A DNA stretch of 64,000 nucleotides from Gottschalkia purinilytica (GTDB taxonomy: Bacteria; Bacillota; Clostridia; Tissierellales; Gottschalkiaceae), in assembly GCF_001190785.1 (NCBI RefSeq), contig NZ_LGSS01000002.1, positions 186,001 through 250,000 of the forward strand. The letters run 5' to 3'. Below the pieces are notes generated by a model. The model was not told the DNA's origin. It did no database searches and saw nothing but the letters and a program-made list of their open reading frames with translations. The position numbers were made by a program, and so were the translations under genes. Shown here piece by piece: positions 52,266-61,750 of this stretch. Numbering within the stretch: position 1 is the first letter of the stretch; the number at the start of each line of letters is the position of its first letter.

Positions 52266-52512
52266 CTATCCCCCCTATCTATCGTATACATAATATTCTG
52301 AGCTCTATTTTATTATACATCATATTCATTTCCTTTTTTGTCAAATACTGGATAGTATTTCATTGATATTTATTGCATATATTGACATATGCTTACATAT
52401 TTATATTTATTAATTCAATAAACTACATATAGAAAATAAAAGTATAGTAAAAAACTTTATTATGATCAACAAATTCAACTCAAATAAATATATACATTAC
52501 TAGATCAAGAGT

Positions 52513-52741
52513 TTATTTATATGTGTCTATGGAATTATCAAATAGACCTTCAATAATTAATAAATAAAGAGTACATTTTTTAGCTTTTATATATTCTTCT
52601 CCTCTGTATTCTTTAAATTATTTTTTCATACTATATAAAGTCCATGTACTATATTTTTCAAATAATTCTTTAATACTTTTATCATATTTAATTATAAGTT
52701 TTATGCATCATCTCTTTAAGTTCAAATATATAATGTTTCAT
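52513..52741 (-). pseudogene. Decayed ORF with one stop and one frameshift
   Basis: An ATG at 52741 starts MKHYIFELKEMMHKTYN and then stops. One frame over, about 65 codons of normal composition follow (KYDKSIKELFEKYSTW..., then a single TAA, then FKEYRGEEYIKAKK... and LLIIEGLFDNSIDTYK). It reads as a remnant of a helical protein of about 80 residues of unknown kind. 52266-52512 has no other gene. Confidence 0.5.
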
Positions 52742-52754
52742 TTTTTCCAGCTAT

Positions 52755-52802
52755 AAAAATATCTCCTGTTGTAGAATAGAGACTACAACAGGAGATATTT
52801 TT
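52755..52802 (-). terminator. Terminator of the zinc-ribbon/TcaA-like operon
   Basis: A perfect 20-bp stem AAAAATATCTCCTGTTGTAG with its complement, loop of eight, and a T run on the minus strand, 20 bases past the stop. Confidence 0.92.
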
Positions 52803-52821
52803 TTCTAGCTTATAAACTACT

Positions 52822-54024
52822 TTACAAGCCCTTATACTTTGTAAGATTAGTTAAATAAAACTTTCCATCATCTTTTCTTACTGCCCTATAAACCCAAATA
52901 TGATTAACTTCTTCTTCAGTATTGTTAGAATAAATCATTTTGTGTCTTTCTTTAACAGTTACATCATAGTCACTTCCATCTATTGAAACTGATCTTAAAT
53001 CTATTATTTCATAATCAATAAGTTCTTCTTTAGTACCTTTACTTCCTAGATTTTCTACCAATTTTAACTGCATTTCTTCAAGCTTACTATTTGATAGAAT
53101 ATATGGTTTTACATATCTATAATCTTTATTATTAATAGAATTCACTAATTCTACTAAGTAATTAACAACCAATTCTTTCAACTCATATTCAGTAAAACTA
53201 TGACTACCTTCTTCGTATTCCTTATCAATATCTAAATAGTAGCTATTTTCAGTTTCTGCAACATCCATCTTCATACTTTTTATATATCCTTTTGGAGCTT
53301 TAACCTTCGATTGTATACTAATAGATCCATCTAAAGCTATAGGTCCAAATTTGCCTATATCTTTGACAAGAAGCCCAGTATCTTTATCATTTACATAAAG
53401 CTTTGCTTCATCATTATTTGAATAAACATTTATATATCCTGCATTTAACTTCACATCTTGTTCTATTTCTTTATCAGTATCATTATATAAATAAGCCTCT
53501 TCTTCATTTTCTACCTTACTGTATTTATCACTATATACTGCCTTTATCTTATATAGTCCCGGTACATTAAGATTATATTTTAAAGTAGAATCTTTATCAG
53601 TTTTTCCAATATCTTTTCCATCCAAGTATACCTTAACATTTGGAATATTAGAGTTTATAACTAACTGCTGTGGTTTAATATAAATTACATATTTATCGTA
53701 GAATATTTTCTCTTTGCCATCTTTCATTAAATAGATATTTCTCTTAATATTTTTATCAGTATAATCATTAAGATTTCTACCTACATCTAAATGATTTAAT
53801 AACTTTACTATCTTTGAAATTTCATCTTTAGCTAGTTCCTTTGAATGATTTTCGATTCTTATACGATCCTTTAAATATTCTACGTCTCCTTTAACAATAG
53901 CATTTTCTAACTTTGACAATGGTTCATCAGCATTTACATTTTCTTTAAATAGTCTAGTCCCTATAAAAGCAAAAAATAATACTATAATAATTATTCCTAT
54001 AGATAGTTCAAGTTTCCTACTCAT
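52822..54024 (-). CDS. TcaA/YvbJ-like membrane-anchored protein
   Basis: The 400-residue protein has one N-terminal membrane helix (about 8-27) and a large outer part: a helical region, an Ig/PEGA-like part (VKVYLDGKDIGKTDKD; then AKLYVNDKDTG) and an NTF2-like C-terminal domain (residues 285-400, ending FYLTNLTKYKG). This is the layout of TcaA/YvbJ proteins minus the N-terminal zinc ribbon, which here is on the partner gene. TcaA affects wall polymer handling and glycopeptide resistance in staphylococci. ATG at 54024 after CAGGAGG; it overlaps the upstream gene by eight bases. Confidence 0.78.
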   Translation of the reverse strand: MSRKLELSIGIIIIVLFFAFIGTRLFKENVNADEPLSKLENAIVKGDVEYLKDRIRIENHSKELAKDEISKIVKLLNHLDVGRNLNDYTDKNIKRNIYLMKDGKEKIFYDKYVIYIKPQQLVINSNIPNVKVYLDGKDIGKTDKDSTLKYNLNVPGLYKIKAVYSDKYSKVENEEEAYLYNDTDKEIEQDVKLNAGYINVYSNNDEAKLYVNDKDTGLLVKDIGKFGPIALDGSISIQSKVKAPKGYIKSMKMDVAETENSYYLDIDKEYEEGSHSFTEYELKELVVNYLVELVNSINNKDYRYVKPYILSNSKLEEMQLKLVENLGSKGTKEELIDYEIIDLRSVSIDGSDYDVTVKERHKMIYSNNTEEEVNHIWVYRAVRKDDGKFYLTNLTKYKGL

Positions 54025-55429
54025 AGGCTTCAACCTCCTGAGTAGATTTTTCCTTACCTATGAGACTACCTGAAAAAGTTGCTACAAAAGAAAAAGCAAA
54101 TGATTTTATAAAAGTACCTATAACCTTAAATCCTACAAATATACCTTCATAATTTCTCCCAATTATATTTGAAACCGAGCCACTAACCTGAACCTTAATA
54201 TTAGATACTAATACAAAGGCTATCATAAATAAAGAATAGCTTATTGAAAAATATAGTATATCTTTAACCAAATTACCTTTACTACTCTTCTTCATTTTTA
54301 TCCCTATAGCAAAGAACAACATAAAAGATATTATTAGTCCTACATATATTAAACCCATGCCTGTACTATCAAATATCTGTCTTAATTCTTCTGTATTTAT
54401 CACAGAGAAACTTTGAAGCATATTTCCATCATTAACATGAAAAGTATTAAAGTTTAATATGTACCATATATATGATGGCATTTGTAATGTAAGGATTTTA
54501 TCAACAAATCCTGAATATGTATCTATCATAGTTCTATTTATGAAAAGTAAAAAAAGAGTAAAAGAAACTATATATCCAGTAAATAAAGTTAAAAGTCCAT
54601 TAAACAAATACTTATATCTTTCGATAATTTCATTTTTTCTTCTAAATTTAATATATATCCCATACCCAATAAGGTAAAATAATATCGAAAGTATGAATCC
54701 ATTTAATATAGCTGTTAAGAAAGAATACTTTTTAACTAAATTAAGATCAAAAATTCCTAAAGGAATATCAAACTTTCCACTTCCAAACATAGTTAATATT
54801 CCAAGTATCAATCCATAAAATAAACTGATAAGTAAACTATTCTTAATACAAAACTCTTTACTATTCTTACAATCTTTCCTTGCATTAAGTATTCCTATTA
54901 TGCAGAATACAAAGAAAGGAATTATAGCTAAAATCAAAACTCCCCCTTGATATGATAGCTCACCACTTACTCCTTTACCTACACCACTAATTAATTTTAA
55001 TTTGATGAAATTTGATATAAGAGTAAAATCAATAAAGTTTATGTAATCTAGACTAAAGAAAGGTCCTATTTCTCTTACTATCGCATCATCTATAGTTTTG
55101 TTTCCAAGTAATGATATAATAATGTTTATAATAAGTATTATTGCAAAAGATATACCAGAAGTTTTAAGTGAGTATAATAAGCTTGTTTTTTCTAATGTTA
55201 CATTAGGAATTTTGTTAATGCTTTTTTTCTCTTTTACTTCAAATAAAGATTGTCCACAACTGTTACAATATAAATCACTCTTTTCTGTTTTTGATCCACA
55301 ATCTTTACAAAACTTAGTCTCTTTTTTTGAAAGTCTTACATTTAATTTCTTACCACGTAATGCTATACCATCTTTTGAACAGTAATTTGAATAATCATCA
55401 TTACTTTGTCCACATCTATGACAAAACAT
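54017..55429 (-). CDS. Zinc-ribbon membrane protein
   Basis: The 470-residue protein begins with two zinc ribbons (CHRCGQSNDDYSNYCSKDG and CKDCGSKTEKSDLYCNSCG, residues 3-60), then has about eight or nine membrane helices from residue 90 to the end. It has no transport or enzyme motif I know. It lies between a zinc-ribbon coiled-coil gene and the TcaA-like gene with tight spacing, so the three probably form one envelope complex. Confidence 0.78.
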   Translation of the reverse strand: MFCHRCGQSNDDYSNYCSKDGIALRGKKLNVRLSKKETKFCKDCGSKTEKSDLYCNSCGQSLFEVKEKKSINKIPNVTLEKTSLLYSLKTSGISFAIILIINIIISLLGNKTIDDAIVREIGPFFSLDYINFIDFTLISNFIKLKLISGVGKGVSGELSYQGGVLILAIIPFFVFCIIGILNARKDCKNSKEFCIKNSLLISLFYGLILGILTMFGSGKFDIPLGIFDLNLVKKYSFLTAILNGFILSILFYLIGYGIYIKFRRKNEIIERYKYLFNGLLTLFTGYIVSFTLFLLFINRTMIDTYSGFVDKILTLQMPSYIWYILNFNTFHVNDGNMLQSFSVINTEELRQIFDSTGMGLIYVGLIISFMLFFAIGIKMKKSSKGNLVKDILYFSISYSLFMIAFVLVSNIKVQVSGSVSNIIGRNYEGIFVGFKVIGTFIKSFAFSFVATFSGSLIGKEKSTQEVEAYE

Positions 55430-55442
55430 AAAATACTCTCCT

Positions 55443-55928
55443 TTAACTTATTTTAGCTCCACAACAACCACAAAAGTTTGAATCTGAAACAATCTTCTCT
55501 TCACATTTAGAACAACTTATCATTTCAATTGTTTCATTTTCTTCTTTAGAGTCCAGTTTCATTCCACAACCTTTACAGAACTTATCTTGATGGCTAAGCT
55601 TCTCTCCACAATCACAAATGATAACTGATTTTTCACTTTTAGTCTTTTCATCAATTACTTTTAAAATAGAGTATATAGATTTATCCACATTAGTAATATC
55701 AGCTACTGTATTTTCAAGCTCAGTATCTTTTAATTCATTCTCTCTCATTTTCTTATAAGCTAATTCTCCTAAAGAATATATAAGATTAAGTCTTTCATCT
55801 TCATATTCAGATAACTTTAGCTTTAATGACATAACTTCTTGTGAAGTCTGTATCTTTTCTTTTCCCTCCTTTAACTCTTTTTGAAAAGTAGAAATCCCTT
55901 TGTGAAACTTTTCTTTAAAATCGTTCAT
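55443..55928 (-). CDS. Coiled-coil protein with two C-terminal zinc ribbons
   Basis: The 161-residue soluble protein has a helical N-terminal part (residues 1-90, Lys/Glu-rich) and two zinc ribbons (CDCGEKLSHQDKFCKGCG near 105-122 and CSKCEEKIVSDSNFCGCCG near 138-156). It is the first gene of the three-gene operon and is 13 bases from the next. It may sense or scaffold the membrane partners. GGATG-type site. Confidence 0.78.
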   Translation of the reverse strand: MNDFKEKFHKGISTFQKELKEGKEKIQTSQEVMSLKLKLSEYEDERLNLIYSLGELAYKKMRENELKDTELENTVADITNVDKSIYSILKVIDEKTKSEKSVIICDCGEKLSHQDKFCKGCGMKLDSKEENETIEMISCSKCEEKIVSDSNFCGCCGAKIS

Positions 55929-56086
55929 AATTTCACATCCTTTCTTATTCTCCTAAAATATGTTATATATTCTGTATTTTTATATAAATACCTCTATATT
56001 ATGTTGATTTTATTAATGAATATACAGTCTAAAATAATTAAAAGAAAGAGATTGATTGATATGTGTTTGAGAAAATAGATTTATCC

Positions 56087-56126
56087 ATATTATATAAAAC
56101 AAAGAATCCAACTCATAAGAAAGAGT
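56087..56126. repeat. Degenerate copy of the 51681 terminator sequence
   Basis: ATAAAACAAAGAATCCAACT and the following CATAAGAAAGAGTTA match 51679-51713 with few changes, but the closing half of the stem is lost. No gene ends here. Confidence 0.65.
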
Positions 56127-56221
56127 TAATATCAAGTTTTATTTAATGTTTTCTTGGTGACAAATCCTTTTATTTTTATATCTTTTATCTATAACTTTGG
56201 TTTTAAAAACATAATAAATAT

Positions 56222-56261
56222 CCACAAGCTAATGAACTGAACTCTGTTTATTAGCTTGTGG
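56222..56261. terminator. Hairpin with plus-strand T run
   Basis: CCACAAGCTAAT/ATTAGCTTGTGG with a 16-base loop, followed by TTTTCTTT on the plus strand. No plus-strand gene leads into it, so its use is unclear. Confidence 0.45.
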
Positions 56262-56279
56262 TTTTCTTTATACAATTAA

Positions 56280-56313
56280 AAAATGAGATAGGAATATATT
56301 CCTATCTCATTTT
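56280..56313 (-). terminator. Terminator of the S-layer gene
   Basis: AAAATGAGATAGGAATA is followed directly by its complement; the minus strand continues TTTAATTG. It lies 27 bases past the stop. Confidence 0.88.
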
Positions 56314-56340
56314 ACTTTTCTAAAGTCTATAATTATGCTA

Positions 56341-59300
56341 CTATTGTGCTACTGTGAAGTTTATTGTATATTCTTTAGTAGTTGTTCCATCTTCTGCAGT
56401 TACCACTATTTTTGTTGCTCCTGGTAAACCTGTCGCATCTTTTACTTCTACTGTCGCTTTTGTATCTGTTGTTGTAGCTGTTACTGCTGGAACAGCTGTT
56501 GTTCCTGAAGCTAACTCAACATTATATACATCTTTATCTGAAGCAAATTCAGCTATCAGTTCTCCACCAACTTTTATTTCACTTAATGTTGCATCGTTAC
56601 TTTTTGCTTGTTCTGCTACTGTGAAGTTTATTGTATATTCTTTAGTAGTTGTTCCATCTTCTGCAGTTACTACTATTTTTGTTGCTCCTGGTAAACCTGT
56701 CGCATCTTTTACTTCTACTGTCGCTTTTGTATCTGTTGTTGTAGCTGTTACTGCTGGAACAGCTGTTGTTCCTGAAGCTAACTCAACATTATATACATCT
56801 TTATCTGAAGCAAATTCAGCTATCAGTTCTCCATCAACTTTTATTTCACTTAATGTTGCATCGTTACTTTTTGCTTGTTCTGCTACTATCACTTTAAACG
56901 CTACTTTAGCAGATCCACCTTTTCCGTCTTTTGCAATTACTTCTATATTAGCTTCTCCAGCTTTTATTCCTTTTACAGTTACTTTGCTTCCTTCTACTTT
57001 TTCAACTATAGCAACTTCGCTATCTTTTGAATTAGCTTCGTAAGTTAAACCGTCAACATTTTCGAAAGCTGATTTTACATCAACTTCAACTGATTCATTA
57101 ACTTTTACGTTTTGACTTTCTATTTTACCAGCATCTAAATCGTATCCTATTTCAGCTTTAACAACATATTTAATGAATCTTGAGCTATTTCCATCAAAGA
57201 ATATTGTTACATTATCACCTTCTTTTAATTCTCTTAGTGATATTTGATCTAATTTATCATTATATACTTTACCTTTTGAATCTAATTCATATTTATCATT
57301 TAAAAGTTTACTTGTTACTTTTTCAACTTTAACTACTTCTCTCTTCATTTCAGTAATATTTGTGATTTCTTTACTCTTATCTCCAATTTCTACTTCTATA
57401 CCTTTTACTCTAGATATCTCTTCTTGACCGCCAGCTTTTGCAACAACATTAGTACTTGCTAAATAGCTTTCTTCTCTTCCATCGATTTCTAAAGTAATTT
57501 CATATTTGTCGCCTGATTTAAGTTTTCTGATTCCTGTAACTATACCTTGTTGTTTTTCTTGTTTACTATCAGCATCAGTTTTATCTACAAAGATAGCTAC
57601 TGCTCTAGATTCTTTGTCAGAGTATGACATACCTGATAATATTTTAGTAAATTCTTTTTTAGCTTCTTTTAATGTATATACTTTATATTCTTTGTGATCT
57701 TGATCATCTGCTACAGTACTATTAGCAACGAATATCAATGTACTGTCTTGTAATTTGCTTCCATTAACATATTTATCATCTAATTTAACTTCTGATTTAA
57801 TAGTATCTGAAGTTCCTGCTTTTTCTATTTTTGTTACATCTCCACGATCATCAATACTTAATTTAAGTATATCATTTGTGTTTACATCTGCCCAACCTTC
57901 AAACTTTTCAACTACTTTTTTTGCTACATTATGTTTAACTATTTTTCCTTCTGAAGTTAACACATCTAGTGCATATTCATCACCATATCTTCCTGAAGGC
58001 GTTTTATTAACCTTAGCTACTAAAGCATATGAGCTAACAGCAGTTTCTCCTGTTTCTCCTACTACTAAAACTACGTTACCTTTAAAATCTAATACTACTT
58101 TTACTTTACTACCTTCATCTTTCATGCTTCCTAAAATATCTGAAGTTAATTCTCCTAAGTCTTTTCCATCTAAGTATTTAGCATTATCTCTAGACTTATA
58201 AGTTTCTCCACCTAATTTAAATTCTACTTTATCATAAACTCTTTCAATTTTTCCTTCTTTAACATTATCGCTTGTTAATACTACAGCATACTTAGCTTTT
58301 AAGTTGTAAAGAACCACATCTCCTTCTTTTAGACTACCAGATGATATTTCTTTACCACCTTTCACTAAAGTGAAATCTTTTAAATCTAGTTCGTCATCAT
58401 CATAACTAAATATAACATTTTTGTTTACGTCTTCAACAACAATATCATCTTCAAGATTATAAGCATCTACATATTTTACGTCTCCATCGCTATCTAGAAG
58501 TACTCTTGCATAATCTACTCCTTTTTTAAGCGTAGTTAAGTCTGATGTATTTCCATCTATTTTGATGTCAGCATTTTTTGCTAAATCATAATCTTTTTCT
58601 TCTCCAACAAGTCTAATATCATATCTGCTATCTTTAGCTTCTTTAATTGCATCATACTTAGCATTGTCTTCTATATTATAGATATGAACAAGATCATCCT
58701 TATCATACCATACAGTTATTTTAGATTGATTAGCTCCTGCAAAGTCAAAATCTTTGTTAACTTTTAATGTTTTTGTTGCAACGTCGCCATCCTTGTCTTT
58801 ATATTCAATAGTTATTCTATTTCTATCTTTGTCTACTTTTGAAACTGTACCTTTTAATTTAGTAAATCCTAATTTTTCATAAAGATATTTTGCTTCTGTT
58901 CCTTTTGTACCTGATTTAACCCACTCAGGTTGATTGTTTCCAAAAGTAACTTGAATCATTTCAGGGATTTTTAATGCATTATCTAATAATAATGCAACTA
59001 ATCCTCTTGAAGCTGGTTGACCAAAGCTTCCTTTAACTCCGTCAAGTAATCCTTCTTCAGCAGCTACTGCAAGATATCCATATGGGAATCCACCTTTAGC
59101 TACTGCTGCTGGTTCGTATCCTAAAGCTCTTAATACTAAAGTAACTGCTTGCTCATAAGTAATTTGAGCTTCTGGAGCAAATTGTCCATTTCCTACACCA
59201 TAAACTATTCCATTTTTTGAAGCTATGTTGATGTATCCGCTTGCCCAATGGTTAGCTGGAACATCTGCAAATGAAGTAGGGCCTTTTGCTGCTTCAGCAG

Positions 59301-59535
59301 CGCTACCTAATCCTTTAACTCTTACCACTGCTGTTGAGAACTCAGCTCTTGTGATAGTGTTATTTGGTCTGTATTCGCCATTTCCATATCCTCCTAGGAC
59401 ACCTAATGACACTAATTTTTCAACTGCTTTTTCATATTCTGTACCAACAACATCGTTTGGTGCTGCTGCAAATACAGAAGTAAAGCTTGTAAGTACTAGT
59501 GATAGTGCTATTACTAGAGATAAAATTTTCTTCAT
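56341..59535 (-). CDS. Main S-layer-like SLH protein
   Basis: The 1064-residue protein has a signal peptide (MKKILSLVIALSLVL, cleavage near VFA), SLH modules in residues 28-205 (GGYGNGEYRPNNTITRAEF, FADVPANHWASGYINIA, VYGVGNGQFAPEAQI and a third, degenerate one), a long beta body (205-800) with repeated phrases such as GKIERVY, an Ig-like domain (800-885) and two cadherin-like beta-sandwich repeats of 89 residues. The last two are nearly identical in DNA. It has the strongest promoter of the region and a structured leader, which fits an abundant surface-layer protein. It has a frameshifted paralogue at 42409. Confidence 0.92.
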   Translation of the reverse strand: MKKILSLVIALSLVLTSFTSVFAAAPNDVVGTEYEKAVEKLVSLGVLGGYGNGEYRPNNTITRAEFSTAVVRVKGLGSAAEAAKGPTSFADVPANHWASGYINIASKNGIVYGVGNGQFAPEAQITYEQAVTLVLRALGYEPAAVAKGGFPYGYLAVAAEEGLLDGVKGSFGQPASRGLVALLLDNALKIPEMIQVTFGNNQPEWVKSGTKGTEAKYLYEKLGFTKLKGTVSKVDKDRNRITIEYKDKDGDVATKTLKVNKDFDFAGANQSKITVWYDKDDLVHIYNIEDNAKYDAIKEAKDSRYDIRLVGEEKDYDLAKNADIKIDGNTSDLTTLKKGVDYARVLLDSDGDVKYVDAYNLEDDIVVEDVNKNVIFSYDDDELDLKDFTLVKGGKEISSGSLKEGDVVLYNLKAKYAVVLTSDNVKEGKIERVYDKVEFKLGGETYKSRDNAKYLDGKDLGELTSDILGSMKDEGSKVKVVLDFKGNVVLVVGETGETAVSSYALVAKVNKTPSGRYGDEYALDVLTSEGKIVKHNVAKKVVEKFEGWADVNTNDILKLSIDDRGDVTKIEKAGTSDTIKSEVKLDDKYVNGSKLQDSTLIFVANSTVADDQDHKEYKVYTLKEAKKEFTKILSGMSYSDKESRAVAIFVDKTDADSKQEKQQGIVTGIRKLKSGDKYEITLEIDGREESYLASTNVVAKAGGQEEISRVKGIEVEIGDKSKEITNITEMKREVVKVEKVTSKLLNDKYELDSKGKVYNDKLDQISLRELKEGDNVTIFFDGNSSRFIKYVVKAEIGYDLDAGKIESQNVKVNESVEVDVKSAFENVDGLTYEANSKDSEVAIVEKVEGSKVTVKGIKAGEANIEVIAKDGKGGSAKVAFKVIVAEQAKSNDATLSEIKVDGELIAEFASDKDVYNVELASGTTAVPAVTATTTDTKATVEVKDATGLPGATKIVVTAEDGTTTKEYTINFTVAEQAKSNDATLSEIKVGGELIAEFASDKDVYNVELASGTTAVPAVTATTTDTKATVEVKDATGLPGATKIVVTAEDGTTTKEYTINFTVAQ
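56354..56887. repeat. Two tandem 267-bp repeats in the S-layer gene
   Basis: 56354-56620 and 56621-56887 differ at only two bases that I can find (a C/T silent change and one giving Gly or Asp in KVG/KVD). Each encodes one 89-residue cadherin-like domain. Confidence 0.95.
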
Positions 59536-59647
59536 GTTTTTTGTAACCCCCTTGTATTTTTACTTTTTTTTAATTTTCTTATATTGGAGGAATTATGTAC
59601 ATTTGGACAGGCCGATATTCCTCCCGAAACAGCCCATCAGTTAAAAA

Positions 59648-59669
59648 CAGGGATTAAAGGTAATCCCTG
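59648..59669 (-). promoter_or_regulatory. Hairpin at the 5' end of the S-layer mRNA
   Basis: CAGGGATTA/TAATCCCTG with a four-base loop followed by TTTTT on the minus strand, close to the expected transcription start. Further pairing in the leader (GGAGGAAT with ATTCCTCC, around 59585-59624) is possible. It may protect the mRNA or act as an attenuator. Confidence 0.6.
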
Positions 59670-59682
59670 AATTATATACCTT

Positions 59683-59711
59683 ATTATAACATGTCTATAT
59701 TTGGTAGTCAA
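59683..59711 (-). promoter_or_regulatory. Strong promoter of the S-layer gene
   Basis: TTGACT (59706-59711), exactly 17 bases and TATAAT (59683-59688) on the minus strand. The leader is about 140 bases, long for this genome. Confidence 0.85.
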
Positions 59712-59895
59712 CTTATAAATATGGTTTTTTAGAAATATAGGTATGATTAACTATTTTATTCTAAATTTCCTTTATTTTATAAATTTCTACCTCATATCAA
59801 CATTATATAACAAATTTTAACCAGTGATATTACAGTTATGTTACAATGATAATATTTTTTGTATTTATCGACTTTTTTTGACAGTCCACGACAAA

Positions 59896-59924
59896 AAAAG
59901 ATGCACTTTTTATATGCATCTTTT
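59896..59924 (-). terminator. Terminator of pyrG
   Basis: AAAAGATGCA/TGCATCTTTT with a nine-base loop and a T run on the minus strand, 28 bases past the stop. The gap 59725-59890 holds nothing else supported. Confidence 0.85.
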
Positions 59925-59951
59925 GATTTTTTATATTCTTCTTTTATGTTT

Positions 59952-61595
<1,644 letters not shown>

Positions 61596-61641
61596 TTAAA
61601 TATATAAATAAAGTATTATTTCACAGTTACACAACTATAGC

Positions 61642-61670
61642 ATTGTATCTCACTCTAAATAATATGTCAA
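61642..61670 (-). promoter_or_regulatory. Promoter of pyrG
   Basis: TTGACA (61665-61670), exactly 17 bases and TACAAT (61642-61647) on the minus strand, about 75 bases before the start codon. No G-run at the transcription start, so the GGG-slippage control of B. subtilis pyrG is not evident. Confidence 0.85.
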
Positions 61671-61711
61671 TGAACTAACTATTCTATAAATTTTTTCCAT
61701 ATAAAGAACAT

Positions 61712-61746
61712 AAAAAAGCATCCTTTAATTTAAAGGATGCTTTTTT
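61712..61746 (-). terminator. Terminator of the C-terminal SLH protein gene
   Basis: AAAAAAGCATCCTTTA/TAAAGGATGCTTTTTT with a three-base loop and a T run, just past the stop at 61751. Confidence 0.9.
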
Positions 61747-61750
61747 TATC

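Noticed and set aside
52330..52360. TTGACA and TATAAT before the small secreted gene as a promoter
   Set aside because: The boxes are 21 bases apart, outside the workable range, and no better pair is seen.
56354..57043. Plus-strand 229-codon ORF with internal repeats
   Set aside because: Antisense of the duplicated S-layer domains; the repeats belong to the minus-strand gene.
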